A DNA stretch of 64,000 nucleotides from Candidatus Nanopelagicaceae bacterium. Its GTDB lineage: Bacteria > Actinomycetota > Actinomycetes > Nanopelagicales > Nanopelagicaceae. The stretch is from positions 1 through 64,000 of the forward strand of contig VEQG01000003.1 of the NCBI GenBank assembly GCA_018883345.1, given 5' to 3'. Below the pieces are notes generated by a model that was not told the origin of the DNA, ran no database searches, and worked only from the letters and a program-made list of their open reading frames with translations. Below, piece after piece: positions 1 to 8,772 of this stretch. Made by a program: the position numbers and the translations under genes. How positions within the stretch are numbered: the stretch's first letter is position 1; every line of letters begins with the position of its first letter.

Positions 1-580
1 CAGCAACTTCGCGAACTTGGGTTACGCCACCAGGTGCGCCTTCGACAGTTGTGGATCCAATAGTTTGGATGGAGTCGATAATCAATAGTTCTGGTTGTAC
101 GGAATCTATATGTGCAATTACGGCAGATAAATCTGTTTCGGCTGCTAACCAGAGATTTGGATTTACTGCGCCAATTCGTTCGGCGCGAAGACGTACTTGA
201 GAAGCGCTCTCTTCGCCAGAGATATAAAGTGTATGTACGCCATTAGTTGCTACCTGTGCTGCGACCGTTAGTAACAATGTTGATTTACCAACGCCAGGTT
301 CTCCGGCTAATAAAATCGCAGCGCCAGGAACAATTCCGCCACCCAAAACCCGATCTAACTCATCGATTCTGGTCGGACGAGCTTTTGCAGTTGCTAAATC
401 AACATCTCCGATAGGCGTTGCTGGTTGGGTAACGTGGCCGGCAACTAAAGATAATTTCTTTGGTGCGCCAACTTCTTCGACGCTACCCCAAGCTTGGCAT
501 TCGCCGCATCTACCAACCCATTTGGTGCTGGTCCAACCACATTCACCGCAGCGAAATGGGTCTTGCTTTACTTTTGCCAT
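1..580 (-). CDS. radA: DNA repair protein RadA (Sms), C-terminal part cut by window edge
   Basis: RadA is a RecA-like ATPase that promotes branch migration during recombinational repair. This reading frame is open to the window's left edge, so only the first 193 residues are visible and it is absent from the ORF track. The N-terminus carries the RadA zinc finger (CGECGW...CGECQAWG), followed by the Walker A loop GEPGVGKST, the segment LYISGEES and LLIIDSIQT (Walker B). The KNRFG motif and Lon-like domain lie beyond the edge. The ATG at 578-580 is preceded by TAATCT-N6, so the mRNA is probably leaderless. It is divergent from acdS with 45 bases between starts. Identification is secure. Confidence 0.95.
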   Translation of the reverse strand, partial: MAKVKQDPFRCGECGWTSTKWVGRCGECQAWGSVEEVGAPKKLSLVAGHVTQPATPIGDVDLATAKARPTRIDELDRVLGGGIVPGAAILLAGEPGVGKSTLLLTVAAQVATNGVHTLYISGEESASQVRLRAERIGAVNPNLWLAAETDLSAVIAHIDSVQPELLIIDSIQTIGSTTVEGAPGGVTQVREVA

Positions 581-586
581 GGCCCA

Positions 587-592
587 AGATTA
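587..592 (-). promoter_or_regulatory. -10 element of radA (leaderless)
   Basis: TAATCT on the minus strand ends six bases before the radA ATG, so the predicted transcript begins at the start codon. No convincing -35 is visible. Confidence 0.6.
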
Positions 593-613
593 GTCGGTAC
601 CGGCGACGCTCTA

Positions 614-619
614 TAGAAT
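614..619 (+). promoter_or_regulatory. -10 element of acdS (leaderless)
   Basis: TAGAAT ends six bases before the ATG at 626. There is no Shine-Dalgarno sequence between it and the start. Confidence 0.65.
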
Positions 620-625
620 CACACA

Positions 626-1648
626 ATGTCTAGAGCCGCGTTAGAAAAGTTCCCGAAGGTAAATCTCCTATTCGGAAAGTCTCCAATCCATCGCCTTGAT
701 CGTTTAACTGAATATTTAGGCGGGGATGTCGAAATTTGGGCAAAACGTGAAGATGTAAATTCTGGTTTGGCTTATGGTGGCAACAAAACTCGCAAACTCG
801 AATATCTAGCAGCTGACGCCTTAGCTAAAGGTTGCGACACTTTAGTTTCAATTGGTGGCGTTCAATCAAATCACACTCGCCAAGTTGCAGCAGTTGCTGC
901 GCATCTTGGATTAAAAGCAGTACTGGTGCAAGAGCATTGGGTTGAGTGGGATGAAGTTAATTACGAAAAAACTGGCAATATTTTATTGTCACGGGTCATG
1001 GGTGCAGAGGTGCGTTTAGATCCAGCTGGTTTTGATATCGGATTTCGCGCTTCATGGGAGAAAGCGATTCAAGATGTTATTGATCGCGGCGGTAAGCCAT
1101 ATGCGATTCCGGCTGGTGCAAGTGATCACGAATTAGGCGGCCATGGATTTGCGGGTTGGGCTTTTGAAGTTGAAGATCAAGAGAAAGAACTTGGCTTCAA
1201 ATTCGATAAGACTATTGTTTGTTCAGTAACTGGTTCTAGCCAAGGTGGAATGATTGCAGGTTTCGCGCATTCAAATCGCGCTCAAGATGTTATTGGTATC
1301 GATGCCTCTGCAACTGTGCAACAGACATGGGATCAAATCAAACGAATTGCATCGCGTACTGCAAAATTAATCGAATTAGGCCGTGAATTAGAAGATTCAG
1401 AAATTGTGCTTTTAGACCGCTGGCACGATGGTATTTATGGCGTGGCTAGCGATCACACCATCGAAGCAATTCGCTTAACTGCAAGCTTAGAAGGCATGAT
1501 TACCGATCCGGTTTATGAAGGTAAATCAATTGCTGCGCTAATTGATCTAGTTAAAGAGGGTTATTTCCCTAAGGGTTCACGCGTTCTTTATTGCCACCTT
1601 GGTGGACAGCCAGCGATTAACGGATATACAACCGCTTTTGCCAATTAA
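626..1648 (+). CDS. acdS: 1-aminocyclopropane-1-carboxylate (ACC) deaminase
   Basis: This is a PLP-dependent, fold-type II enzyme expected to cleave ACC to 2-oxobutyrate and ammonia. D-cysteine desulfhydrase is the close alternative in the same family. The 340-residue length is usual for the family. The PLP lysine is K54 in GGNKTRK, and QSNH follows as the cofactor-phosphate region. VYEGKS supplies Y297/E298 and HLGG supplies L325; these match Y294, E295 and L322 of the characterised Pseudomonas ACC deaminase at a constant offset of three, which favours ACC deaminase over the desulfhydrase. The tail overlaps the next gene, on the opposite strand, by four bases. It is transcribed alone from a leaderless-type promoter. 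Confidence 0.85.
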   Translation: MSRAALEKFPKVNLLFGKSPIHRLDRLTEYLGGDVEIWAKREDVNSGLAYGGNKTRKLEYLAADALAKGCDTLVSIGGVQSNHTRQVAAVAAHLGLKAVLVQEHWVEWDEVNYEKTGNILLSRVMGAEVRLDPAGFDIGFRASWEKAIQDVIDRGGKPYAIPAGASDHELGGHGFAGWAFEVEDQEKELGFKFDKTIVCSVTGSSQGGMIAGFAHSNRAQDVIGIDASATVQQTWDQIKRIASRTAKLIELGRELEDSEIVLLDRWHDGIYGVASDHTIEAIRLTASLEGMITDPVYEGKSIAALIDLVKEGYFPKGSRVLYCHLGGQPAINGYTTAFAN

Positions 1649-2421
1649 AGTGAAGCTGGGTGCTGGATTACAAATAGCGGAAGATTTTTCTTTTTAGCTT
1701 CTTGCATTCCAGCGTAACGCTTATCGCAAATCTCTTTAAGGATGTCGTAATTGCGCTTACCCATAAGTGCAATTAACTCCTCTGAATTGGATAGATAAAC
1801 CGGTTTCTTGCCAACGTGTGCATCGGTATCACTTGTGCAATACCAGTCAAAATCATCGCCGCCGTCGCCCCAAACCAGACGTTCATATTCACCAATTACA
1901 GTGATGTTGTATTCGCGCTCGCCATGTTCGCGAACCTCAAAGGATCGTCGAATTGGTAACTGCCAACAAACATCAGGTTTGACATCCAAGAAGTGCGAAC
2001 CTTCCTTCTCTGCCAAATGATGTAAAACGCATCCGAAAGTCGAGAATTCACCTTTGCGATTTAGAAAAATACAAGAATTATTTACAGTACGAGTTTTGCG
2101 TTCGTTGTCTTCATCAACTTCTGAAATATTTAAGCGACCTTTTTTATCGTGCGCAATATCGTAGAACTGCCACATATCAGGTGTTAATCGGGCAGCAGCT
2201 TTTAATACTCGAGCTTCGTCAGCCTCATCTGTATACATTGCGCCTTCAGTACAGCAACCTGCATTTGGTTGGTCAGCAAAAACGCCTTTGCAGCCATCTC
2301 CATAAACGCAAGTCCAGTTAGAGGTGAGCCAAGTTAAATCACATTTAAAGATTTGCTCATCATCTTCAGGGTCGAAGAATTCAACCCAATCACGAGCAAA
2401 TCCTGCTGAAATCTCAGACAT
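1645..2421 (-). CDS. Conserved actinobacterial cysteine-rich protein, function unknown
   Basis: I recognise a conserved actinobacterial family type but no defined function. The protein has about ten cysteines, including [33 protein letters not shown] and WYCTSD, suggesting a bound metal or iron-sulfur site like the CC-containing YkgJ/DUF3109-type cysteine clusters; this is inference. No signal peptide or membrane segment is seen. The ORF track starts at 2460, but the internal ATG at 2421 ([12 protein letters not shown]) is preferred because TAGGCT lies eight bases upstream and the first 13 residues look non-conserved. It is divergent from proC and tail-to-tail with acdS. Confidence 0.6.
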   Translation of the reverse strand: MSEISAGFARDWVEFFDPEDDEQIFKCDLTWLTSNWTCVYGDGCKGVFADQPNAGCCTEGAMYTDEADEARVLKAAARLTPDMWQFYDIAHDKKGRLNISEVDEDNERKTRTVNNSCIFLNRKGEFSTFGCVLHHLAEKEGSHFLDVKPDVCWQLPIRRSFEVREHGEREYNITVIGEYERLVWGDGGDDFDWYCTSDTDAHVGKKPVYLSNSEELIALMGKRNYDILKEICDKRYAGMQEAKKKNLPLFVIQHPASL

Positions 2422-2481
2422 AGTCGTGAAGCCTACGGGTAATCGCGCATTAATGCACATCGTTATCGTTTGAATTTTAAG

Positions 2482-2487
2482 TAAACT
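2482..2487 (+). promoter_or_regulatory. -10 element of proC (leaderless)
   Basis: TAAACT ends six bases before the proC ATG at 2494. No Shine-Dalgarno sequence is present. Confidence 0.6.
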
Positions 2488-2493
2488 AACGGC

Positions 2494-3276
2494 ATGAGAA
2501 TCTCAGTAATTGGCGCCGGAGTAATGGGCGAAGCGTTGATTGCTGCCTTGATCAAAGCAGGGCATGCACCCGCCCAGATAGAAGTTATTGAGAAGCGAGC
2601 CGAGAGAGCTGCTGAGTTAGTAAATAAGTACGCAATCAAAATTGGTTCAGATTTAAGTAACGTTGATGTCTTGCTTTTAGTGACCAAGCCGCAAGATGTC
2701 GATGCAGTGCTTGCCGACATCAATGGAAAAGTTAAAGCAGGGGCATTAGTTGTCTCATTTGCTGCCGGTAAGAAAATCGCAACCATTGCAAACGGCCTAA
2801 GTGGCATGAATCCAGTAGTTCGAGTTATGCCAAATACGCCGACTTTGGTTGGCAAAGGTGCCGCAGGTTACTCACTTGGTTCTGGAGTTACAGATCATCA
2901 AAAAGAATTCTTAATTAATTTCCTTGGCGCAGCAGGTATTGCAGTTGAGGTAAAGGAAGAGTTACAGGATGCGGTTACTGCAACCAGTGGCTCTGGTCCA
3001 GCCTATTTCTTTGCTTTTGTTGAATCCATGGTCAAAGGCGCAATGGATTTGGGTCTAACCGAAGATGTTGCAACACAACTTACAGTGCAAACAATTATTG
3101 GAGCGGCCGAACTTCTAGCAACTTCCGGAAAAAGCGCTACCACCTTGCGTGAAAATGTCACTAGTCCAAACGGAACCACCTATGCAGCTCTGCAATCATT
3201 TTCAGCCAGTGAATTAGAAGTTATTGTGGCGAAAGCTATGAAAGCAGCCAGAGATCGTTCAATCGAGTTAAGTTGA
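2494..3276 (+). CDS. proC: Pyrroline-5-carboxylate reductase
   Basis: It catalyses the last step of proline synthesis, NAD(P)H-dependent reduction of 1-pyrroline-5-carboxylate, in the cytoplasm. The N-terminal Rossmann motif is IGAGVMG (residues 6-12). The middle contains VVRVMPNTP, and the C-terminal helical domain contains the family signature SGSGPAYFFAF. The length of 260 residues is normal. The stop codon overlaps the TTG start of the following secreted-protein gene, so the two are probably co-transcribed. The two products have no obvious functional link. Confidence 0.95.
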   Translation: MRISVIGAGVMGEALIAALIKAGHAPAQIEVIEKRAERAAELVNKYAIKIGSDLSNVDVLLLVTKPQDVDAVLADINGKVKAGALVVSFAAGKKIATIANGLSGMNPVVRVMPNTPTLVGKGAAGYSLGSGVTDHQKEFLINFLGAAGIAVEVKEELQDAVTATSGSGPAYFFAFVESMVKGAMDLGLTEDVATQLTVQTIIGAAELLATSGKSATTLRENVTSPNGTTYAALQSFSASELEVIVAKAMKAARDRSIELS

Positions 3277-4382
3277 AACGTTTATTTCTTGCTTTAATAC
3301 TAATTTTTTCGGTTTTGCCCACTGCAAATGCAGCTATTTCTGCAAAATCAATGGTGCAGTTGGCACAGGTTGATAACGCGGCAACTGGCCTAGTTGCTTT
3401 CGGTAGTCAAATTGCTGTTTACGGAAATCGTGAAACTAATGGTTTTGCACAATTGGTTAATGGCCCAACCATCGAACTTACTTCCGGCGTCGAATCTTTC
3501 GTTAGCGCTGCAACAGTTGATGCTTCAGGAAATTTCTATTTTGCTGGCGCGAGCTCAAATCCAATTGTCGGAACGCTTCCTCCGGTTCAGGGTGTGCTAA
3601 ATCCGGATAACGTGATTTCTGATCCAGTCAGCAGCAATAAAAGTGATGCCGTCAATTTAATTTATTGGAAAGTCGATAGTTTAGGTGCGCTAATTGAATC
3701 TCAATCGATGGTGATGCCGGCGGCGGTAATTCCTAATGCAATTCTTGTCGATGCTACTGGAATAACAGTTGCTGGTACTTCCTATGCAAACCCTGGCAAT
3801 AAAGCATTTGTAGTTAATTGGAATGGTAAACCTGTTTTTATCGGAAAGAGCAATACCCAAATTCACGCAATCACTAGGTCTCCAGATGGCGGATTAATTG
3901 CAATAGGGCAGAGCGCGGATAAGTTACTCAACACAACTTTGCGCGGCCGCGTGGATGGATTTCTTGCCAAAGTTGTAAATGGCAAATTTACTTCAGTAGT
4001 TAGAAGTTCCGAATCAAATTCCAATCGAGCTTGGCGTACTTCAACTTCGGCTCTTTTCTTAGGCGGCAATTCAAATAGCACTGCTGCAATTACCAAGTTC
4101 AATACTAATTTCGTACCAACTTGGACAGATCGATACCCATCTACCGGTAGTGCACTTACTGCTACCGTTGGAAAAGTAAATTACGGAGCTTTTGTTTCTG
4201 CCGGAGCATTTAAAGCGCTACCCAATTGGAAAAGGAAGAATGCAATTCTGGTTTTGACTTTTGATTCCAAAGGGGCAATTACCGCGGCAAACTACGTAAA
4301 TTCGACCGTAATGAATGGATTTACCGCGACCAGCGCCTTGGGGCCGATACTCCTATCGGGTGGTTTTTTATATCGAGCCTAA
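3273..4382 (+). CDS. Secreted protein of unknown function, beta-propeller-like
   Basis: The 369-residue product starts with a classical signal peptide (KRLFLALILIF, cleavage likely after TANA near residue 20). The rest is Ser/Thr/Asn/Val-rich, with recurring segments such as DASGNFYFAG, DATGITVAGT and SPDGGLIAIG. Such segments are typical of blades in extracytoplasmic beta-propeller or SBBP-like proteins. No catalytic motif is visible. The start is a TTG overlapping the proC stop by four bases, implying translational coupling. A terminator-like hairpin lies inside its last 40 bases. The function is unknown. Confidence 0.6.
   Translation: MKRLFLALILIFSVLPTANAAISAKSMVQLAQVDNAATGLVAFGSQIAVYGNRETNGFAQLVNGPTIELTSGVESFVSAATVDASGNFYFAGASSNPIVGTLPPVQGVLNPDNVISDPVSSNKSDAVNLIYWKVDSLGALIESQSMVMPAAVIPNAILVDATGITVAGTSYANPGNKAFVVNWNGKPVFIGKSNTQIHAITRSPDGGLIAIGQSADKLLNTTLRGRVDGFLAKVVNGKFTSVVRSSESNSNRAWRTSTSALFLGGNSNSTAAITKFNTNFVPTWTDRYPSTGSALTATVGKVNYGAFVSAGAFKALPNWKRKNAILVLTFDSKGAITAANYVNSTVMNGFTATSALGPILLSGGFLYRA
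4344..4369 (+). terminator. Possible Rho-independent terminator inside the 3' end of the secreted-protein gene
   Basis: A perfect 6-bp stem CCGATA/TATCGG with loop CTCC is followed after GTGG by six T residues. It lies before the stop codon of the reading frame at 4382 and would end the proC operon transcript. Confidence 0.4.
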
Positions 4383-4428
4383 ACGCGCTAATCTTCGACC
4401 TTAATGTAAAGGCTCTCTAAGGAGATTT

Positions 4429-4527
4429 ATGGGTTCGGTTATCAAGAAGCGTCGCAAGCGTATGGCTAAGAAGAAGCACAAGAAGCTTCTTAAGAAGACA
4501 CGCATTCAGCGCCGCAACGCTAAATAG
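4429..4527 (+). CDS. Small ribosomal protein bS22 (AURKAIP1/COX24-domain protein)
   Basis: A 32-residue, extremely basic protein beginning [12 protein letters not shown] and ending RIQRRNAK, too short for the ORF track. It closely resembles the actinobacterial bS22 protein seen in mycobacterial 30S subunits, annotated as an AURKAIP1/COX24-domain protein. An AAGGAG Shine-Dalgarno sequence (4419-4424) precedes the ATG. This is unusual in this window, where most first genes lack one. It is convergent with the metalloprotease gene, with only two bases between the stops. Confidence 0.9.
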   Translation: MGSVIKKRRKRMAKKKHKKLLKKTRIQRRNAK

Positions 4528-4543
4528 TTTTAAGGTTTTAGCG
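4518..4543. repeat. 7-bp inverted repeat at the convergent bS22/metalloprotease stops
   Basis: CGCTAAA and TTTAGCG flank the two adjacent stop codons and could form a weak stem in both transcripts. There is no T-tract, so a terminator role is uncertain. Confidence 0.3.
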
Positions 4544-6872
4544 AAACAAGTTGTCCGTTTATTCCGGCAACTAGATTACGAACCCCATTCAAAGTAATCC
4601 AACCATTTTGAATTGGATCATCACTTTGCCAACCGCTAATTAATGAGATTTTCTTTGAAATAGTGTCCAAAGCGCATAAACGCTTCTGGCAACCTAAAAT
4701 TAAAGTAGAACCGTTTAAATTAAGTGGCGCACTTGGTGTACCAAATTTAGCTGTGGTGTGAATTGTAGTTTCGCCATCGAGCGCACGAATTCGAACCTGG
4801 CTTGGATTTGGAAGAGTGGCACCTGTTGCCGCTAACCAACTGCCCAAAATTTTCGTACCGACTTTATTGATTGATACATCAAAGCCCAGAACTGACGCGC
4901 TATTGCTAGGAGAATCTAGAGTTTCATAAATCCAAGTATTAGCACTGGCGCCATCACGAGAAGCCAATCTGATCTCTCCAGAAGTTACTTCACGCTTTTG
5001 GTTAAAAACTAATACCGAGTCATAAAGTAAATAAGTTGTAGCGCCCGCTAAATATGCCTTTAGATGGAATGCCACATCTCCGGTAGTTCTGCCTTCAGTT
5101 TTGCGATCTCCATCAATAAGTTCGTAGCTCCATTTATTCGCTCGCTTAACTGCACCTAGCAGCACTCCTTGACTCTCATCTCTATAAAAGACTTGCAAAG
5201 TTGTAGTTGATGCCACGCAGGCACTTGAATAAGAAACATCGCTACCAGTTCGCACTCGGGAAACTTGATCATATGGCTGAATAGCTGAGGCATTTCCATC
5301 AACTACTTCAAAAGCATTCGAGGTGTCAGTTACAGTCGCATGGCGTAAATCGTTATTGACAATATCTCCATAAAAGAGATGAATTACTTGTCTAGTTCCG
5401 CTACCAGTTGAGCAAAGCGTTAAGTGACCGCCCAATTTGTTGGCTGTACGACCAGCGCTACCGCCCATTCCATCAATTACAGTCTTTTTCCAAGCGCCGT
5501 TTACAAATACTGCCGTTCTTAAAGTGCCGGTCTTGCTGCTTATGTAAGCAACAAAAGGTTTGTTATTTAGCATTGCCGAAGCTACAAATTTTGCATCGCT
5601 GGCGCTATCAATTACCGACGATTTCCAACTCGCAACAGGCGTTACCACCTCACTAGTTGTGGGTTCTGAAGTTCCATTGTTGTTGATTGCAGTAACAGCG
5701 AATGAATATGAAGTTCCGTTCTTAAGTCCTTTGACTGTGTATGGACTTGAATTTGCATAATCAATTACGCCAGTTTTTATATTTCGAATGGCATAACTTG
5801 CTACTTGAGCAGTACGAACATTGGTAGGCGGGTTAAAAGTGATTATTGCAGTGGAATCTCCCACAAGAACTTGAAGATTACGGACCGGATTTGGAATACC
5901 AACTGCAATTCCTGCAGGTGGCTTATTGCGCATATCTTCGAGCATGCCTAGCAATAGCGCACCTGGTTCGCGGAAAACTTCACCAGCATCGAGGTTTGGT
6001 GTCATTAATGAGTTAGCGCCTGCGCCTTGAAAAGTTGCTTCATCTAAATGCGAAACTGATGATCCACTCTCATATCTATTTGGTGCATAAATTTTTGGCT
6101 TAACACCGCCATTTGCAGCAATTCCTTTTGGACCAGACCAAGATAAATTTGAAGTCAGCGCTTTACCTAATTCAAGGCTAGGTGAAGGCAAATCGCTCAA
6201 ACGTCGACCATCATCTAATTGAAGGTAAGCATCATATGGAGTTGGTTGTTCTATAGATCCATATCCGAAGAAAGGGTCATAAGAATCTGTTGATAGGAAA
6301 CCAAGTCCATGACCCATCTCATGAATAAATACTGATTGCAGATCAAATTCAGAGCCTGAAGGTTTTCCATCGCCGCGAGTATTCCAAGGCGCAGCTGAAT
6401 TTACTTGAATAACCATCTCAGGATTGTTCTTATCTAAATCACGTCCAGCTAGCGCATTAGCCAAAGCAGATGGATACCAAAGAGTTGCATCTGGCGCACT
6501 TACAAAATTACTAAAGTAATTACCTGGACGGGCACTTCCTAATAATCCGTAAACTGTAGATCGACCCCAAGTGGCTTCAACTTTGATTGGAACGCTAGAT
6601 TTGAAATTAGCAGCCCAAACATCAACCGCCGCTTGAATTTCACTCTGCGCCCAAGCGGGAAAATTATTGTAAGTAACTTCAAATTTAGATTTTGCTTCAA
6701 GACTTGCGCCACTATTTGTAGTTGCGTTATAAGTTTGAACATTTGTGGCGCCAGCAAAGATGTGGCCCCAAACGGTTGATTCACGTTTGTAAAAGAGGGC
6801 TGATGCAGGAGGCGCGAATAATGGCGCCAGCAAAATAGTGGCGATTATCGCGGCTAGGCTCCGGCGCTTCAC
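4530..6872 (-). CDS. Secreted zinc metalloprotease with fibronectin type III domain
   Basis: The 780-residue protein begins with a signal peptide (hydrophobic LAAIIATILLAPLFA, cleavage near residue 25). The protease domain holds HEMGHGLGF at residues 184-192, the zinc-binding HExxH motif. A later LMTPN segment resembles the Met-turn of metzincins. The usual third zinc histidine of HExxHxxGxxH is replaced by Ser, with an Asp two residues later, so the third ligand is uncertain. An FN3 domain follows (about residues 327-415), then a long C-terminal region of beta-propeller-like repeats. It is presumably exported for extracellular protein degradation. The start is a GTG with TAGGTT-N6 upstream. 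Confidence 0.75.
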   Translation of the reverse strand: MKRRSLAAIIATILLAPLFAPPASALFYKRESTVWGHIFAGATNVQTYNATTNSGASLEAKSKFEVTYNNFPAWAQSEIQAAVDVWAANFKSSVPIKVEATWGRSTVYGLLGSARPGNYFSNFVSAPDATLWYPSALANALAGRDLDKNNPEMVIQVNSAAPWNTRGDGKPSGSEFDLQSVFIHEMGHGLGFLSTDSYDPFFGYGSIEQPTPYDAYLQLDDGRRLSDLPSPSLELGKALTSNLSWSGPKGIAANGGVKPKIYAPNRYESGSSVSHLDEATFQGAGANSLMTPNLDAGEVFREPGALLLGMLEDMRNKPPAGIAVGIPNPVRNLQVLVGDSTAIITFNPPTNVRTAQVASYAIRNIKTGVIDYANSSPYTVKGLKNGTSYSFAVTAINNNGTSEPTTSEVVTPVASWKSSVIDSASDAKFVASAMLNNKPFVAYISSKTGTLRTAVFVNGAWKKTVIDGMGGSAGRTANKLGGHLTLCSTGSGTRQVIHLFYGDIVNNDLRHATVTDTSNAFEVVDGNASAIQPYDQVSRVRTGSDVSYSSACVASTTTLQVFYRDESQGVLLGAVKRANKWSYELIDGDRKTEGRTTGDVAFHLKAYLAGATTYLLYDSVLVFNQKREVTSGEIRLASRDGASANTWIYETLDSPSNSASVLGFDVSINKVGTKILGSWLAATGATLPNPSQVRIRALDGETTIHTTAKFGTPSAPLNLNGSTLILGCQKRLCALDTISKKISLISGWQSDDPIQNGWITLNGVRNLVAGINGQLVSLKP

Positions 6873-6878
6873 GCATGA

Positions 6879-6884
6879 AACCTA
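6879..6884 (-). promoter_or_regulatory. -10 element of the metalloprotease gene (leaderless)
   Basis: TAGGTT on the minus strand ends six bases before the GTG start at 6872. It sits five bases from the divergent -10 of the next gene. Confidence 0.55.
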
Positions 6885-6889
6885 CCAAA

Positions 6890-6895
6890 TAGAAT
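6890..6895 (+). promoter_or_regulatory. -10 element of the glutaredoxin-like gene
   Basis: TAGAAT ends seven bases before the ATG at 6903, giving a leaderless or near-leaderless mRNA. Confidence 0.55.
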
Positions 6896-6902
6896 TAACT
6901 CC

Positions 6903-7160
6903 ATGAAGCAGTCCATAGTCACGATATATGGTCGTACTGGCTGCCATTTATGTGAAAACGTTGCGAATTTGCTCAAACCACTCGAAGACTCCCTAAACAT
7001 TAAAATCGAAGAGCAATTAATTGATGGAAATAAAGAGTTAGAAGATCTTTATGGACAATTAATTCCAGTGGTTCATATTGACGGAAAACATTTTTCACAT
7101 TTCCGAGTTGAACTAGAAGAGTTTAAAGCTTTCCTTGAAAAACATCGTCAGCATCAATAA
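6903..7160 (+). CDS. Glutaredoxin-like (DUF836) thiol-disulfide protein
   Basis: The 85-residue protein has a thioredoxin fold with the redox motif CHLC (C14, C17) directly after the first beta strand (VTIYGRTG). IPVVHIDG provides the cis-proline region. It probably acts as a small cytoplasmic thiol-disulfide oxidoreductase; the substrate is unknown. Its last 38 bases overlap the 3' end of the convergent XPB helicase gene, the longest tail-to-tail overlap in the window. Confidence 0.8.
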   Translation: MKQSIVTIYGRTGCHLCENVANLLKPLEDSLNIKIEEQLIDGNKELEDLYGQLIPVVHIDGKHFSHFRVELEEFKAFLEKHRQHQ

Positions 7161-8772
7161 TTTTATAACTATAACCTTGTTCTGCCAAAAATCGCTGACG
7201 GTTCTGTGCAAAGTCTTGATCAACAGTGTCTCGGCTTACAATTGAGTAGAAACGTGCACCACGTCCATCTGATTTAGGCCTCAAGATTCTTCCTAATCTT
7301 TGTGCCTCTTCTTGTCGGCTACCAAATGCACCACTTACTTGAATTGCGATTGTGGCGTCTGGCAAATCAACCGAGAAATTCGCAACTTTTGAAACTACCA
7401 AACATTTAAGTTCGCCAGTACGGAAAGCAGCAAATAATTCTTCACGTTCCTTTACTGGAGTTTCGCCTTTAATCACTGGAACCCCAAGCTTCTCACTTAG
7501 TTCATCGAGCTGGGAAATATATTGTCCAATTACTAAAACTTGATCTTCCGCATGCTTCTCTACGAGCGCCTGAACAACTTTAGTTTTTGTAGCAGTAGTA
7601 GCACACATACGATATTTCTCTTCAACTTCTGCAGTTGCATATGAAAGTCTTTCGGTTTCAGAGAGCGTTGCACGTATTTCAATGCACTCAGCTGGTGCGA
7701 TATATCCTTGAGATTCGATCTCTTTCCAAGGAACATCAAAACGCTTCGGGCCAATCAGTGAGAAAACTTCACCTTCCATTCCATCTTCGCGAACTAAAGT
7801 CGCAGTAAGCCCTAAGCGACGCCGAGATTGAATATCTGCAGTAAATCTAAAGATAGGTGCAGGCAATAGATGTACCTCGTCATAAATAATCAGACCCCAG
7901 TCATATGAATCAAAGAGATCTAAATGGGCATAAACACCATTCTTCTTTTTGGTCATAACTTGGTATGTAGCAATAGTTACCGGGCGAATCTCTTTCTTTG
8001 CACCGCTATATTCGCCGATTTCATCTTCATTTAAGGTGGTGCGGCGTAGCAATTCATCACGCCATTGACGAGCCGCAACGGTGTTTGTCACCAGAATTAA
8101 GGTAGTCGCTTTTGCATGTGACATTGCGGCCGCACCAACAATTGTCTTACCGGCACCGCAAGGTAGAACCACCACACCGCTTCCGCCATGCCAGAAACCT
8201 TCTGCCGCATGTTCTTGATATTGGCGAATATTCCAACCATCTTGGTTTAAATCAATTGGATGAGCTTGGCCATCAACATAACCTGCAAAATCTTCGGCTG
8301 GCCAACCTAATCTAAGTAGGTGCTGTTTGATTGCACCTCTTTGTGATGGATGCACCGCGATAGTTTCTTTATCAATTCTGGCGCCTAGCAACGGTGCAAT
8401 TTTCTTTGCACGGATTACTTCTTCCAAAACAGCGCTATCCGTTGTTACTAAAACTAATCCATGGATTGGATTTGATTCTAGACGTAAGCGACCATATCTA
8501 GACATGGTCTCAGCTACATCCAGAAGCAATGAATGCGGAACTGCGTAGCGAGAATATTTAATTAAAGTATCAATCACATTTTCAGCATCATGCCCTGCAG
8601 CTCGAGCGTTCCATAAACCAAGATTTGTTAATCGGTAAGTATGGATATGTTCGGGTGAGCGTTCTAGTTCTGCAAAAGGCGCAATTGCACGTCGGCATTC
8701 AGTTGAATTTGGATGATCAACATCTAGCAGAAGAGTTTTGTCGCTCTGGACAATTAAAGGCCCATCGCTCAC
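7123..8772 (-). CDS. XPB/ERCC3-type DNA repair helicase
   Basis: A 549-residue superfamily 2 DNA helicase of the bacterial XPB type, a 3'-5' translocase linked to nucleotide excision repair. An N-terminal damage-recognition-like region (residues 1-180) precedes the helicase core. The core shows motif I PCGAGKT (204-210), motif II YDEVH, motif III TATLV and motif VI QRLGRILRP near the C-terminus. The ATG overlaps the stop of the upstream M20 peptidase gene by four bases. The Rv0862c-like gene next in the operon matches mycobacteria, where ercc3 (Rv0861c) and Rv0862c are adjacent. Confidence 0.92.
   Translation of the reverse strand: MSDGPLIVQSDKTLLLDVDHPNSTECRRAIAPFAELERSPEHIHTYRLTNLGLWNARAAGHDAENVIDTLIKYSRYAVPHSLLLDVAETMSRYGRLRLESNPIHGLVLVTTDSAVLEEVIRAKKIAPLLGARIDKETIAVHPSQRGAIKQHLLRLGWPAEDFAGYVDGQAHPIDLNQDGWNIRQYQEHAAEGFWHGGSGVVVLPCGAGKTIVGAAAMSHAKATTLILVTNTVAARQWRDELLRRTTLNEDEIGEYSGAKKEIRPVTIATYQVMTKKKNGVYAHLDLFDSYDWGLIIYDEVHLLPAPIFRFTADIQSRRRLGLTATLVREDGMEGEVFSLIGPKRFDVPWKEIESQGYIAPAECIEIRATLSETERLSYATAEVEEKYRMCATTATKTKVVQALVEKHAEDQVLVIGQYISQLDELSEKLGVPVIKGETPVKEREELFAAFRTGELKCLVVSKVANFSVDLPDATIAIQVSGAFGSRQEEAQRLGRILRPKSDGRGARFYSIVSRDTVDQDFAQNRQRFLAEQGYSYKIIDADDVFQGKL

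Noticed and set aside
1808-2020. Plus-strand ORF inside the cysteine-rich gene
   Set aside because: Composition and position mark it as a shadow frame of the minus-strand gene; no start signal or homology seen.
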